Source: Saccharopolyspora rectivirgula DSM 43747
GTDB lineage: Bacteria; Actinomycetota; Actinomycetes; Mycobacteriales; Pseudonocardiaceae
Length of the DNA stretch: 37,669 nt
Direction: 5' to 3'
Assembly (NCBI RefSeq): GCF_000497205.1
Contig: NZ_AYJW01000038.1
Coordinates: forward strand, 1 to 37,669
The position numbers were made by a program, and so were the translations under genes. The notes under the pieces are model-generated. The model was not told the DNA's origin. It saw only the letters and a list, made by a program, of their open reading frames with translations, and did not search any database. This document shows, piece by piece, positions 16,896 through 23,367 of the stretch (positions are counted from its first letter, which is position 1; each line of letters begins with the position of its first letter).

Positions 16896-17666
16896 GTGAA
16901 GAAGTTCGCGATCGTCGTCGTCATCGTGCTCGGCGTGCTGGTGGGCGTGGATTTCGGCGCCGCCGCGGTGGCCGAGCACCAGGTGGCCAAGCGCCTGCAG
17001 GCCCAACTGGAGCTCGCCGAACCGCCCGAGGTCCGGGTCAACGGCTTCCCCTTCCTCACCCAGGCCGTCCGCGGGGACTACCGCGACGTGGCGATCACCG
17101 CTCGGGGCCTGCAGGTGGGCGACCTCAGCGAAGTCGGCATCGAGGCGAACCTCCACCACGCCCGGGTCGCCCTGTCCGACGTCGTCGGCGGCCAGGTGGA
17201 GGAGATCCCGGTGGACCGGTTGATCGGCCAGGTCCGCCTGCACAGCCCGGACATCGGCCGGATGATCGGCGTGCACAACCTCACCGTCCGACCGGCCTCG
17301 GAGAACGAGCTGGCCGGCAGCGAGAACGGCAACGACCAGGCCAGCGAGCTGGCCCAGTTCACCGGCACCGTGAACATCGCCGGCTCGAGCAACGAGGTGC
17401 AGGTGCTCGCGGAGCTGTCGCTGCAGAACGGCCTCCTGCACTTCCAACCCCGCAAGCTCTCCCTGAACAACAGCGCGCTGGGGCAGATCGACCTGCCGCC
17501 GGTGTTCGAGGAGTCGGTGCTGAACCAGTTCGCCACCACGGTGGATCCCGGGCAGCTGCCGTTCGAGGTGACCCCGACCGCGATCCGGGTGGAGCGGGAC
17601 GTGCTGGTCGTGGAAGGCACCGCCGAGGACGTCACCCTCGGGTCCGGAGGGGTCAGCTCGCGATGA
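16896..17666 (+). CDS. LmeA-like phospholipid-binding protein (DUF2993)
   Basis: 256-aa exported protein of the DUF2993 family, whose mycobacterial member LmeA binds phospholipids and is needed for lipomannan elongation. The N-terminal hydrophobic signal/anchor is MKKFAIVVVIVLGVLVGVDF. The domain then shows the repeated short beta-strand character of a lipid-binding tubular fold, with family-type pieces RVNGFPFLTQAVRGDYRDVA (first-strand NGFPFL motif) and LPPVFEESVLNQF. It starts at GTG 16896. The stop overlaps the next start (ATGA at 17663-17666), coupling it to a thioredoxin-like gene. Synteny with glnR and the sulfurtransferase cluster is also known in Streptomyces. Confidence 0.8.
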   Translation: MKKFAIVVVIVLGVLVGVDFGAAAVAEHQVAKRLQAQLELAEPPEVRVNGFPFLTQAVRGDYRDVAITARGLQVGDLSEVGIEANLHHARVALSDVVGGQVEEIPVDRLIGQVRLHSPDIGRMIGVHNLTVRPASENELAGSENGNDQASELAQFTGTVNIAGSSNEVQVLAELSLQNGLLHFQPRKLSLNNSALGQIDLPPVFEESVLNQFATTVDPGQLPFEVTPTAIRVERDVLVVEGTAEDVTLGSGGVSSR

Positions 17667-18103
17667 CGGCCGGCGCGTGGACGCTGCTGGTCAGCGTGCT
17701 GGCGGCAGTGCTGTTCGGCGTGGTATGGCGGTGGCGTGAGGGCCGGATCCGCCGCAACGAGACCGAGGACTCCGTGTTGAACCGACTCCCCGACGAACTG
17801 GCCGAGAAGATCAGCGCGGACACCGCACCGAGCACCCAGGTGGTGCTGCTGCAGCTGTCCACCGCGTTCTGCGCCCCGTGCCGCCACACCCGGATCCTGC
17901 TCGGCGACTTCGCGCAGCGCACCGAGGGCGTGCAGCACGTGGAGGTGGACCTCACCGACCACCCGGAGTGGAGCGAGCCGCTGGGCGTCCACCGCACCCC
18001 CACCACCCTGGTGCTGGACCGGGGAGGTCGGGAGCTGTTCCGCATCCACGGGGTGCCGCGCCGCGAAGAGCTCACCCGGACGTTGCAGCCGCTGCTCGCC
18101 TGA
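17663..18103 (+). CDS. Membrane-anchored thioredoxin-like protein
   Basis: 146-aa thiol-disulfide protein. Residues 5-22 (AWTLLVSVLAAVLFGVVW) form one membrane helix, followed by a basic stretch (RWREGRIRR) that predicts the thioredoxin domain on the cytoplasmic side. The active site CAPC is at residues 70-73 in STAFCAPCRHTRIL. A thioredoxin cis-Pro loop is visible as HRTPTTLVLD. The domain is shortened at its N-terminal strand relative to classical thioredoxins. It lies directly upstream of the sulfurtransferase operon, which suggests a role in handling persulfides or reducing a sulfur carrier; that is inference. Confidence 0.85.
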   Translation: MTAGAWTLLVSVLAAVLFGVVWRWREGRIRRNETEDSVLNRLPDELAEKISADTAPSTQVVLLQLSTAFCAPCRHTRILLGDFAQRTEGVQHVEVDLTDHPEWSEPLGVHRTPTTLVLDRGGRELFRIHGVPRREELTRTLQPLLA

Positions 18104-18201
18104 ACAGAGGCACGAACAGCGAAGTCAACCGCGTCGGAGTGAATCTCGGTAGCCTCCGTCCCACTTGGTGAACAATCTTTCCGGTAATCAGCACCCCCGG
18201 G

Positions 18202-18207
18202 TAACCT
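18202..18207 (+). promoter_or_regulatory. -10 box of the leaderless sulfur-operon transcript
   Basis: TAACCT at 18202-18207 fits the TANNNT consensus. The GTG of the leader peptide begins 8 nt after it, so the expected transcription start falls on or next to the start codon. No clear -35 is visible, which is common in actinomycetes. Confidence 0.55.
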
Positions 18208-18214
18208 GCCCGGT

Positions 18215-18280
18215 GTGCGTGTACTGCTGACCCGAAGGCGCGCGGTTGATCTCTGCCGCGTGGGCAGCAGCCTGTGTTAG
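18215..18280 (+). CDS. Cys-containing leader peptide of the sulfur operon
   Basis: 21-codon leaderless ORF starting GTG, reading VRVLLTRRRAVDLCRV then GSSLC and a TAG stop. Cys codons are at position 14 (TGC) and at the very last sense codon (TGT). The pattern LTRRR-x-VDLxRV is that of the short 'putative leader peptide' family found before sulfur-assimilation genes in Actinobacteria, and mycobacterial leaderless Cys-rich uORFs are established cysteine-responsive attenuators. It is followed by strong RNA secondary structure and the DUF4395-sseA-sseC genes. Role: ribosome stalling or pausing at Cys codons would report Cys-tRNA supply. The ORF and pattern are seen directly; the regulatory role is by analogy. 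Confidence 0.85.
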   Translation: MRVLLTRRRAVDLCRVGSSLC

Positions 18281-18292
18281 GGGCACTGACCG

Positions 18293-18353
18293 GGCGGTAG
18301 TACGGCTGCACCTTGCACGGTTGCGTGCCAGCGCAAGGATCAGCCCTACCGCC
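18293..18353 (+). promoter_or_regulatory. Leader RNA hairpin 1 of the sulfur operon
   Basis: GGCGGTAG (18293-18300) pairs perfectly with CTACCGCC (18346-18353). After a 3-nt bulge, GGCTG (18304-18308) pairs with CAGCC (18341-18345). Inside, CCTT (18311-18314) can pair with AAGG (18335-18338), and GCACG-GTTG-CGTGC (18315-18328) closes a tetraloop. It begins 12 nt after the leader stop. GGCTGC (18304-18309) has an alternative 6-bp partner, GCAGCC (18267-18272), inside the last codons of the leader ORF, so ribosome position could decide which pairing forms. Confidence 0.75.
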
Positions 18354-18389
18354 TGACGGACTCAGCAACTGATGTCCACAGTCAGGAGG
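18352..18389 (+). promoter_or_regulatory. SD-sequestering hairpin before DUF4395
   Basis: CCTGAC (18352-18357), GGAC (18358-18361) and TCAG (18362-18365) pair with CTGA (18369-18372), GTCC (18374-18377) and GTCAGG (18381-18386) around a CAA loop, with only a 1-nt and a 3-nt bulge. The 3' arm covers the first half of the Shine-Dalgarno AGGAGG (18384-18389) of the next gene. The first two bases are shared with hairpin 1, so the two structures compete at their junction. This supports control at translation initiation rather than classical termination, since no T-tract is present. Confidence 0.7.
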
Positions 18390-18393
18390 CCCC

Positions 18394-18843
18394 ATGCCCG
18401 CCGAAAAGCTCGATCCGCGCGGTGTCCGGTTCACCGCAGCAATCACCAGCACCATCCTCGCCATCGGGCTGCTCACCACCAGTTGGCGAGTGATGGCCGC
18501 GCAGACTGTGCTGTTCGGCCTGTGCGCGTTCATCGGAATGCGCTTGAACCCGTGGGGTGCCCTGTACCGCAAGGCGGTGCAGCCCCGACTGGCACCGATC
18601 GATCCCGCCGACCGCGAGGAGCCGGCACCCGTCCGGTTCTCCCAGGGGGTCGGATTCGTCTTCGCCTTAGCAGCCACGGTCGGGTACGCCGCCGAGTGGA
18701 CCGCGTTCGGACTGGTCGCCAACGCGTTCGCACTGATCGCCGCCCTGCTCAACGCGGTCTTCGGCTTCTGCCTGGGCTGCCAGATGTACTTGCTCATCCG
18801 GCGGCTGGCCCCCAGCGGGCTGTCCGCCACGAACACCCGTTGA
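18394..18843 (+). CDS. DUF4395 membrane protein
   Basis: 149-aa integral membrane protein of unknown function, characteristically placed before sulfurtransferase genes in actinomycetes. Hydrophobic segments lie at about residues 9-28, 32-48, 84-105 and 107-125. A Cys pair sits in a membrane segment (FGFCLGCQMYLL), a family hallmark that suggests a thiol-based role in sulfur transport or transfer. NPWGALYR is also conserved in the family. AGGAGG lies 4 nt before ATG 18394 and is partly buried in the upstream hairpin. It is 33 nt before sseA in the same transcript. Confidence 0.85.
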   Translation: MPAEKLDPRGVRFTAAITSTILAIGLLTTSWRVMAAQTVLFGLCAFIGMRLNPWGALYRKAVQPRLAPIDPADREEPAPVRFSQGVGFVFALAATVGYAAEWTAFGLVANAFALIAALLNAVFGFCLGCQMYLLIRRLAPSGLSATNTR

Positions 18844-18876
18844 TCCGGATACACAGCACAACGAAGGAGCCGCTCA

Positions 18877-19725
18877 ATGAGCCGTGCAGACGTCCTGGTC
18901 ACCACTGACTGGGCCGAGCAGAACCTCAACACCCCGGGCATCGTGTTCGCCGAGGTGGACGAGGACACCACCGCCTACGACGCCGGCCACATCCCCGGCG
19001 CCATCAAGCTGGACTGGCGCAACGAGCTCCAGGACCCGGTCCGCCGCGACTTCGTCGACCGCGAGGGCTTCGAGAAGCTGCTGTCCGCCAAGGGCATCAG
19101 CAACGACGACACCGTGATCCTCTACGGCGGCAACAACAACTGGTTCGCCGCCTACGCGTACTGGTACTTCCGCTACTACGGCCACAAGAACGTCAAGCTG
19201 CTCGACGGCGGCCGCAAGAAGTGGGAGCTGGACGGCCGCGAGCTGACCAAGGACGTCCCGGAGCGGCCGGCCACCCAGTACAAGGCCCAGGAGCCGGACA
19301 ACTCGATCCGCGCGTTCCGCGACGAGGTCGTCGACGCCATCGGCAACAAGAACCTGGTGGACGTGCGTTCGCCCGACGAGTTCGCCGGCAAGCTGGTCGC
19401 CCCGGCGCACCTGCCGCAGGAAGCCGCGCAGCGCGCCGGCCACGTCCCGACCGCGATCAACGTGCCGTGGAGCAAGGCGGCCAACGAGGACGGCACCTTC
19501 AAGTCCGACGAGGAGCTCAAGGAGCTCTACACCGAGGCCGGCCTGGACACCTCCAAGGACACCATCGCCTACTGCCGGATCGGCGAGCGCTCCTCGCACA
19601 CCTGGTTCGTGCTGCACGAGCTGCTCGGTCTGCCGAACGTGAAGAACTACGACGGCTCCTGGACCGAGTACGGTTCGCTGGTGGGCGTTCCGGTGGAGAA
19701 CCCGTCCGAGCAGGCAGGCAACTGA
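18877..19725 (+). CDS. sseA: Thiosulfate/3-mercaptopyruvate sulfurtransferase (rhodanese)
   Basis: 282-aa two-domain rhodanese that moves sulfane sulfur from thiosulfate or mercaptopyruvate to a thiol or cyanide acceptor. The N-terminal inactive rhodanese domain has DAGHIPGAIKLDW and the middle GGNNNWFAAYAYWYF. The catalytic domain starts near residue 150, with LVDVRSPDEFAGK and the active-site loop CRIGERSS, nucleophile Cys233. The loop resembles mycobacterial CysA2/CysA3, annotated as thiosulfate sulfurtransferases. It sits between DUF4395 and sseC, the same order as known actinomycete sulfur clusters. Codon use and GC match the neighbours. Confidence 0.93.
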   Translation: MSRADVLVTTDWAEQNLNTPGIVFAEVDEDTTAYDAGHIPGAIKLDWRNELQDPVRRDFVDREGFEKLLSAKGISNDDTVILYGGNNNWFAAYAYWYFRYYGHKNVKLLDGGRKKWELDGRELTKDVPERPATQYKAQEPDNSIRAFRDEVVDAIGNKNLVDVRSPDEFAGKLVAPAHLPQEAAQRAGHVPTAINVPWSKAANEDGTFKSDEELKELYTEAGLDTSKDTIAYCRIGERSSHTWFVLHELLGLPNVKNYDGSWTEYGSLVGVPVENPSEQAGN

Positions 19726-19745
19726 TCGAATAGGAGCAGCGCAGC

Positions 19746-20045
19746 ATGGATGGATGCGGAGCACCGCAGCAGTCGGCTACTCCGGTGGCGGAGGACACCG
19801 ATCAGGTTGTGGTGACCGGCAAGATCCGTTCCGAAGGCCAGCCCGTGGGCGGCGCTTTCGTCCGCCTGCTGGACTCCACCGGTGAGTTCACCGCCGAGGT
19901 GGTCAGCGGACCGGAGGGCGACTTCCGGTTCTACGCGGCACCGGGCAGCTGGACCGTGCGCGCCCTGCACCGCAGCGGCAGCGGCCAGGCGACGGTGTCG
20001 GCTGACGGACCCGGTGTGCACGCCGTGGACGTCGCGGTGGCCTGA
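19746..20045 (+). CDS. sseC: SseC-like protein (DUF1416)
   Basis: 99-aa conserved protein of the DUF1416/SseC family, found next to CysA-type sulfurtransferases in mycobacteria and streptomycetes. A conserved N-terminal Cys motif is present (MDGCGAP). The rest is a small carboxypeptidase-regulatory-like beta sandwich: VVTGKIRSEGQPVGGAFVRL, then GDFRFYAAPGSWTVRALH. The Cys may accept persulfide from SseA; no activity is established to my knowledge. It is 20 nt after sseA and is the last gene before a strong terminator. Confidence 0.88.
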   Translation: MDGCGAPQQSATPVAEDTDQVVVTGKIRSEGQPVGGAFVRLLDSTGEFTAEVVSGPEGDFRFYAAPGSWTVRALHRSGSGQATVSADGPGVHAVDVAVA

Positions 20046-20058
20046 TCGAAGCTGGCAG

Positions 20059-20100
20059 CGGGCGGGGCCGGGTGCCCAGGCGGGTGCCCGGCCCCGCCCG
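20059..20100. terminator. Bidirectional terminator after sseC and the methyltransferase
   Basis: A perfect 14-bp stem, CGGGCGGGGCCGGG (20059-20072) with CCCGGCCCCGCCCG (20087-20100), and a 14-nt loop lie in the 60-bp gap between two convergent genes. There is no T-tract, which is usual for high-GC hosts. Confidence 0.8.
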
Positions 20101-20105
20101 TGCCG

Positions 20106-20852
20106 TCACCGCGCCTGCCGGGAGCGCAGCAGGGCGAAGGCCCGCTCGTCGCGGTCCTGGCTGCGCGGGTCGGAACCCTCCTGGCAGCCCACGGTGGTGA
20201 AGTCGAGCACTTCCCAACCGGTCCGGTCGAACAGCCGCCGCAGGCCGGTCTCGCTGAAGATCCAGTAGTTCGTCGGGTCGTTGTTGGCCTCCGTGGCGTG
20301 CAGCAGGTACGCCACCGGCTGCTCCTTGATCGGGGTGCCGTCCGGGGTGACCTGCGCGACCCGGGTGGACAGGAAGCACACATCGGCGTGCCGGGCCAGG
20401 GTTTCCAGCACGTAGAACGGGTTCTTCAGGTGGTAGAGCAGACCGAGGAAGAACACCGCCCCGTAGTGCTCGGCGGGTAGCCGGAACTGGGTGTCCAGGT
20501 CGATCTCGTGCACCTGGGCCGTCGAGGACAGCTCGGTGACCAGCCGGCGGGCCCCGCGCAGTCCGTTGAAGTTGGTGGGGGCGTTGTCGATGATGTCCAC
20601 CTGGCAGCCCAGCTCGGCTTCCAGGAAGAAGCCGAAGTCGCCGTCGGCTGCGCCGATGTCGGCGATCCGGCTCCCGGCCAGCCCGGTGAGCACCTCCCGG
20701 TGCTTTCCGGTGGGCAGCGCATCCAGGTGCAGGATGTTCGCCATCGTGTCGTAGGGGTACCAGTCGAAATCAGCGGGCGCGATCTTCTCCTTGCGGGCCA
20801 GCAGCTCGGTGCGGAACGCCAGGGCCCGGTCGCGCAGAGTCTCGAAGTCCAT
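20106..20852 (-). CDS. SAM-dependent methyltransferase (DUF1698/CmoB-like)
   Basis: 248-aa class I methyltransferase. The SAM-binding motif I is IADIGAADGDFGFFLEAELG, with post-motif acidic residue in VDIIDNAPTNFNG and motif IV-like GAVFFLGLLYHLKNPFYVLE. The latter (LGxLYHLxNP) is the signature of the DUF1698/CmoB-like group, which includes tRNA-modifying and small-molecule enzymes. The substrate is unknown. ATG 20852 is used because upstream codons in this frame run into the divergent promoter region. It is divergent from a leaderless micro-ORF at 20937. Confidence 0.82.
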   Translation of the reverse strand: MDFETLRDRALAFRTELLARKEKIAPADFDWYPYDTMANILHLDALPTGKHREVLTGLAGSRIADIGAADGDFGFFLEAELGCQVDIIDNAPTNFNGLRGARRLVTELSSTAQVHEIDLDTQFRLPAEHYGAVFFLGLLYHLKNPFYVLETLARHADVCFLSTRVAQVTPDGTPIKEQPVAYLLHATEANNDPTNYWIFSETGLRRLFDRTGWEVLDFTTVGCQEGSDPRSQDRDERAFALLRSRQAR

Positions 20853-20936
20853 GTGAACCGTCCTGATTGATCCGATCCCCCAGATCATGCCCGACGCCAC
20901 ACCCCGAACCCACTCCGCGGTGGTTATCCTTTGCGC

Positions 20937-21047
20937 GTGGAACTCATCGACTTTCTGCACTACGGACTTGTCGGCCTGGTCGGCGTCGCCGCGGTGGCGA
21001 CCGTCTGGTTCGCCTGCTACGTGGTCTACCGCCTGTACAAGAGCTGA
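20937..21047 (+). CDS. Leaderless 36-residue membrane peptide
   Basis: Small ORF starting GTG and ending TGA: VELIDFLHYGLVGLVGVAAV, then ATVWFACYVVYRLYKS. One hydrophobic helix covers about residues 10-31, followed by a basic C-terminus (YRLYKS), predicting a single-pass peptide with the C-terminus in the cytoplasm. A -10 box TATCCT (20925-20930) lies 6 nt before the GTG, so translation would be leaderless. The next gene starts 26 nt after the stop and is probably co-transcribed. I do not recognise the family; the evidence is the -10/start geometry, hydrophobicity and tight spacing. Confidence 0.7.
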   Translation: MELIDFLHYGLVGLVGVAAVATVWFACYVVYRLYKS

Positions 21048-21073
21048 ACCCGCTGACGCATAATCTCGGGGAA

Positions 21074-21715
21074 ATGACTGCGACGCCGAATCAGCCGGAA
21101 CCGGGTAGCGGCGACGCGGCGGTGCGCGCTGCCGCCGAACGCGCCAAGCACACCCGGCACCGCAACGTTCCCGAACTGGACGACCTGCCGGGCGAGGCGG
21201 ACACCGCGAACCTGCGGATGGGGCCCTCGCTCCACGACTCCTGCCTGGCCCTGCTGCCCCTGGTGGGGGTGTGGCGCGGCGAAGGAGAGGCGTCGCACCC
21301 CTCGTTGGAGGAGTCGTACCGGTTCATCCAGCAGGTCACCATCGCGCACGACGGGCGGCCGTTCCTGACCTACGAGAGCCGCGCGTGGCGCCTGGACAAG
21401 CCGGGCGGCGAGGTCGTCGGACCGGCCTTCCGGGAGGTCGGTTTCTGGCGCCCGCAGCCGGACGACACCATCGAGCTGCTGATCACGCACTCCACCGGTG
21501 TCACCGAGATGTTCTTCGGCAAGCCGCGGAACCAGACCTCGTGGGAGTTCGGCACCGACGCGGTGTTGCGCACCCCGAGCGCGGAAGACGTGACCGCCGC
21601 CAGCCGGCTCTACGGCGTGGTCGAGGGCGCGCTGGCCTACGTCGAGGAGCGGGCCACCTCGGAGCACGAGCTGCAGCCGCGGCTGTCGGCGAAGCTGGAC
21701 CGGGTCGTCGGCTGA
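21074..21715 (+). CDS. Nitrobindin-like beta-barrel protein (FABP-like), haem His apparently absent
   Basis: 213-aa cytoplasmic protein of the nitrobindin/THAP4-like family. After about 50 polar residues the barrel begins with the hallmark GVWRGEGEASHP, and continues through FLTYESRAWRLD, REVGFWRPQPDDTIELLITH and STGVTEMFFG. In nitrobindins that bind ferric haem, the axial ligand is a His in a C-terminal H-L-x-A-x-L motif. Here the matching sequence is LQPRLSAKLDRVVG, with Arg where that His is expected. The protein thus belongs to the 'ferric nitrobindin-like' subgroup that may not ligate haem iron in the usual way. ATG 21074 has CGGGGAA just upstream. Confidence 0.85.
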   Translation: MTATPNQPEPGSGDAAVRAAAERAKHTRHRNVPELDDLPGEADTANLRMGPSLHDSCLALLPLVGVWRGEGEASHPSLEESYRFIQQVTIAHDGRPFLTYESRAWRLDKPGGEVVGPAFREVGFWRPQPDDTIELLITHSTGVTEMFFGKPRNQTSWEFGTDAVLRTPSAEDVTAASRLYGVVEGALAYVEERATSEHELQPRLSAKLDRVVG

Positions 21716-21981
21716 GCTGGGCCGCCGGCGAAGGACCACTGCCCCGCGCCGGGTCCGTCGGCACGGGGCCAGCTCTCCGGTGGTGAACCCTGCGCGCGGG
21801 GCGACCGCTGCACGGCGCAGCCCTGTCGGACGGCGGGCTGAGCGGCACCGCTGGCTCGGCGACCGCCCCGGCCGTTCCCGCGAGCACCTCGGCGCGGGCT
21901 GAGCGGCTTCCACCGGCGATCCCGCCGGCGCTTCCGGTCTCGCCGGGCCCGCTCGGGCCACCGCTGGCCCTGGAGCGGCCT
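21716..21981. other. Intergenic region between convergent genes
   Basis: 266 bp of very GC-rich sequence between the nitrobindin-like gene (+) and the class IV aminotransferase gene (-). I see no supported gene. Open frames here lack family features and start sites. GAGCTGG near 21714 and CCAGCTC near 21770 are complementary but far apart; no convincing terminator stands out. Confidence 0.4.
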
Positions 21982-22827
21982 TCAGTAGTTGGACTCGTAC
22001 AGGTCCACGATCTCCTGGTGCAGCTGCGGGTCGAACTTGACCGCGGTGCCGTCGATGGTGTGCACGTGGCTGATCAGCCGGACGCTGGAGGCCAACCAGA
22101 CCCCGTCGCTGGTGAACAGGTCCTCCACCGGGAACCTCTCCAGCTTCGTCTCCCAACCGGCCTTCTCCGCCGCGCGGAACAGCGCCCCCTGCGTGGTGCC
22201 GCGCAGGATGCCGGACGAGGGCGGGGTGGTGATCAGCGTCCGCCCCCGGGCGAGGACCACGTTGGAGGTCGGGCCTTCCAGCACCGAGCCGTCGGTGGCG
22301 GTGAAGATGGCCTCGTCCGCGCCGCGCGCCTCGGCCTCCCGCATGGCCGCCATGTTGATCGCGTAGGAGAGGGTCTTCGCCGACAGCAGCAGCCAGGGCG
22401 CCCGCTCCATCAGGTCCGGGGCGTAGCCGCGTTCGAGCGTGATCGCCGAAACCCCCTCGGTGCGCTTGCGCCGGGTGTCCGCGCCGACCGGGTTGCCCAG
22501 GGCGAACGCGGTGGGCACGTCCGAGCCCTCCACGCCGCGGGTGCACACCAGCTTCAACGACAGCTCCGGTTCGTCGTCCCACGGCCAGTGGTCGATCACC
22601 GCTCGCACCGCGGTTTCCCACTCGCCCCGTCCCGGCAGCGGCAACTGCAGCAGTCGGGCGGAGCGGGCCAGCCGGTCCAGGTGCGGGCCCAGCTCGCGGG
22701 GCTCGCGGTTGACGACCAAGATCGTCTCGAACACCCCGTCGCCCCGCAGCAAGCCGAGGTCGTCCGCCCGGATCAGAGGTGTCTCCGGGTCCGCGATGGT
22801 GCCATCCAGAAAAGCCAGTACGCGCAT
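21982..22827 (-). CDS. pabC: Class IV aminotransferase, probable aminodeoxychorismate lyase
   Basis: 281-aa PLP-dependent fold-type IV enzyme. The most likely role is 4-amino-4-deoxychorismate lyase, giving p-aminobenzoate for folate; branched-chain or D-amino acid aminotransferase is the alternative. Features: N-terminal LGLLRGDGVFETILVVN, the PLP Lys151 in LLSAKTLSYAINMAAM, the Glu loop SVLEGPTSNVVLARG, and phosphate-binding SGILRGTTQGALF. ATG 22827. No pabA/pabB is adjacent. The nearby YgfZ-like folate-binding protein makes a folate connection plausible. Confidence 0.8.
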   Translation of the reverse strand: MRVLAFLDGTIADPETPLIRADDLGLLRGDGVFETILVVNREPRELGPHLDRLARSARLLQLPLPGRGEWETAVRAVIDHWPWDDEPELSLKLVCTRGVEGSDVPTAFALGNPVGADTRRKRTEGVSAITLERGYAPDLMERAPWLLLSAKTLSYAINMAAMREAEARGADEAIFTATDGSVLEGPTSNVVLARGRTLITTPPSSGILRGTTQGALFRAAEKAGWETKLERFPVEDLFTSDGVWLASSVRLISHVHTIDGTAVKFDPQLHQEIVDLYESNY

Positions 22828-22936
22828 GCTCGCAGCCTAGATGGCCGGGGCGGCGAGGAGGAGTCAAGCCGCCAGGCGGGTCGGCGCACAGCGCTACGAT
22901 CGGGTTGCCGGTACGGACCGCCCCACGGGAGCAGCT

Positions 22937-23359
22937 TTGAGCGACCAGGCATCGCTGCGCAGTGTCCTGCATCAGCGCGGAATGCGGATGACCCCGCAAC
23001 GCCAGCTCGTGCTCGACGCGGTCCGGAAATTGGGGCACGCCACTCCGGAGCAGGTCTGCCGCAAGGTCCAGGAAACCGCCCCGACGGTGAACATCACCAC
23101 GGTCTACCGGGCGCTGGACCTGCTGGAGGAGCTGGGGTTGGTCCGGCACACCCACCTCGGCCGTGGGGCGCCGACCTACTCCACGAAGGAGCACAAGCAC
23201 GTCCACCTGGCTTGCCACCGGTGCGGCCGGTTGGAAGAAGTGCCCGCGGAAATACTCGACGATCTCGTCCGGTTGCTCGACCTCGAGCGCGGTTTCGCGC
23301 TCGATGCCACGCACTTGGCCTTGTCAGGCCTTTGCCGCGACTGCCGGAACAGCAGCTAG
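22937..23359 (+). CDS. Fur-family metalloregulator (Zur-like)
   Basis: 140-aa zinc- or iron-responsive repressor. The winged helix is at residues about 14-80 (RMTPQRQLVLDAVRKLGHAT, VNITTVYRALDLLEELGLV). The dimerisation/metal domain shows HKHVHLACHRCG and a final GLCRDC, giving the two CxxC pairs of the structural zinc site. The metal-binding HxH lies at KHVHL. Zur/FurB is favoured over Fur by length and the C-terminal CxxC. TTG 22937 is chosen: GGGAG sits 5-9 nt upstream, and a -10 (TACGAT, 22895-22900) lies about 40 nt upstream, which excludes the in-frame ATG at 22841. It is 8 nt before the YgfZ-like gene, so they form an operon. Confidence 0.85.
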   Translation: MSDQASLRSVLHQRGMRMTPQRQLVLDAVRKLGHATPEQVCRKVQETAPTVNITTVYRALDLLEELGLVRHTHLGRGAPTYSTKEHKHVHLACHRCGRLEEVPAEILDDLVRLLDLERGFALDATHLALSGLCRDCRNSS

Positions 23360-23367
23360 GAGCGCAC

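Noticed and set aside
22018-23367. Upstream extension of the YgfZ frame by 450 codons
   Set aside because: It runs antisense through the class IV aminotransferase gene and over the Fur/Zur gene. ATG 23368 has a proper SD and gives the family's normal N-terminus.
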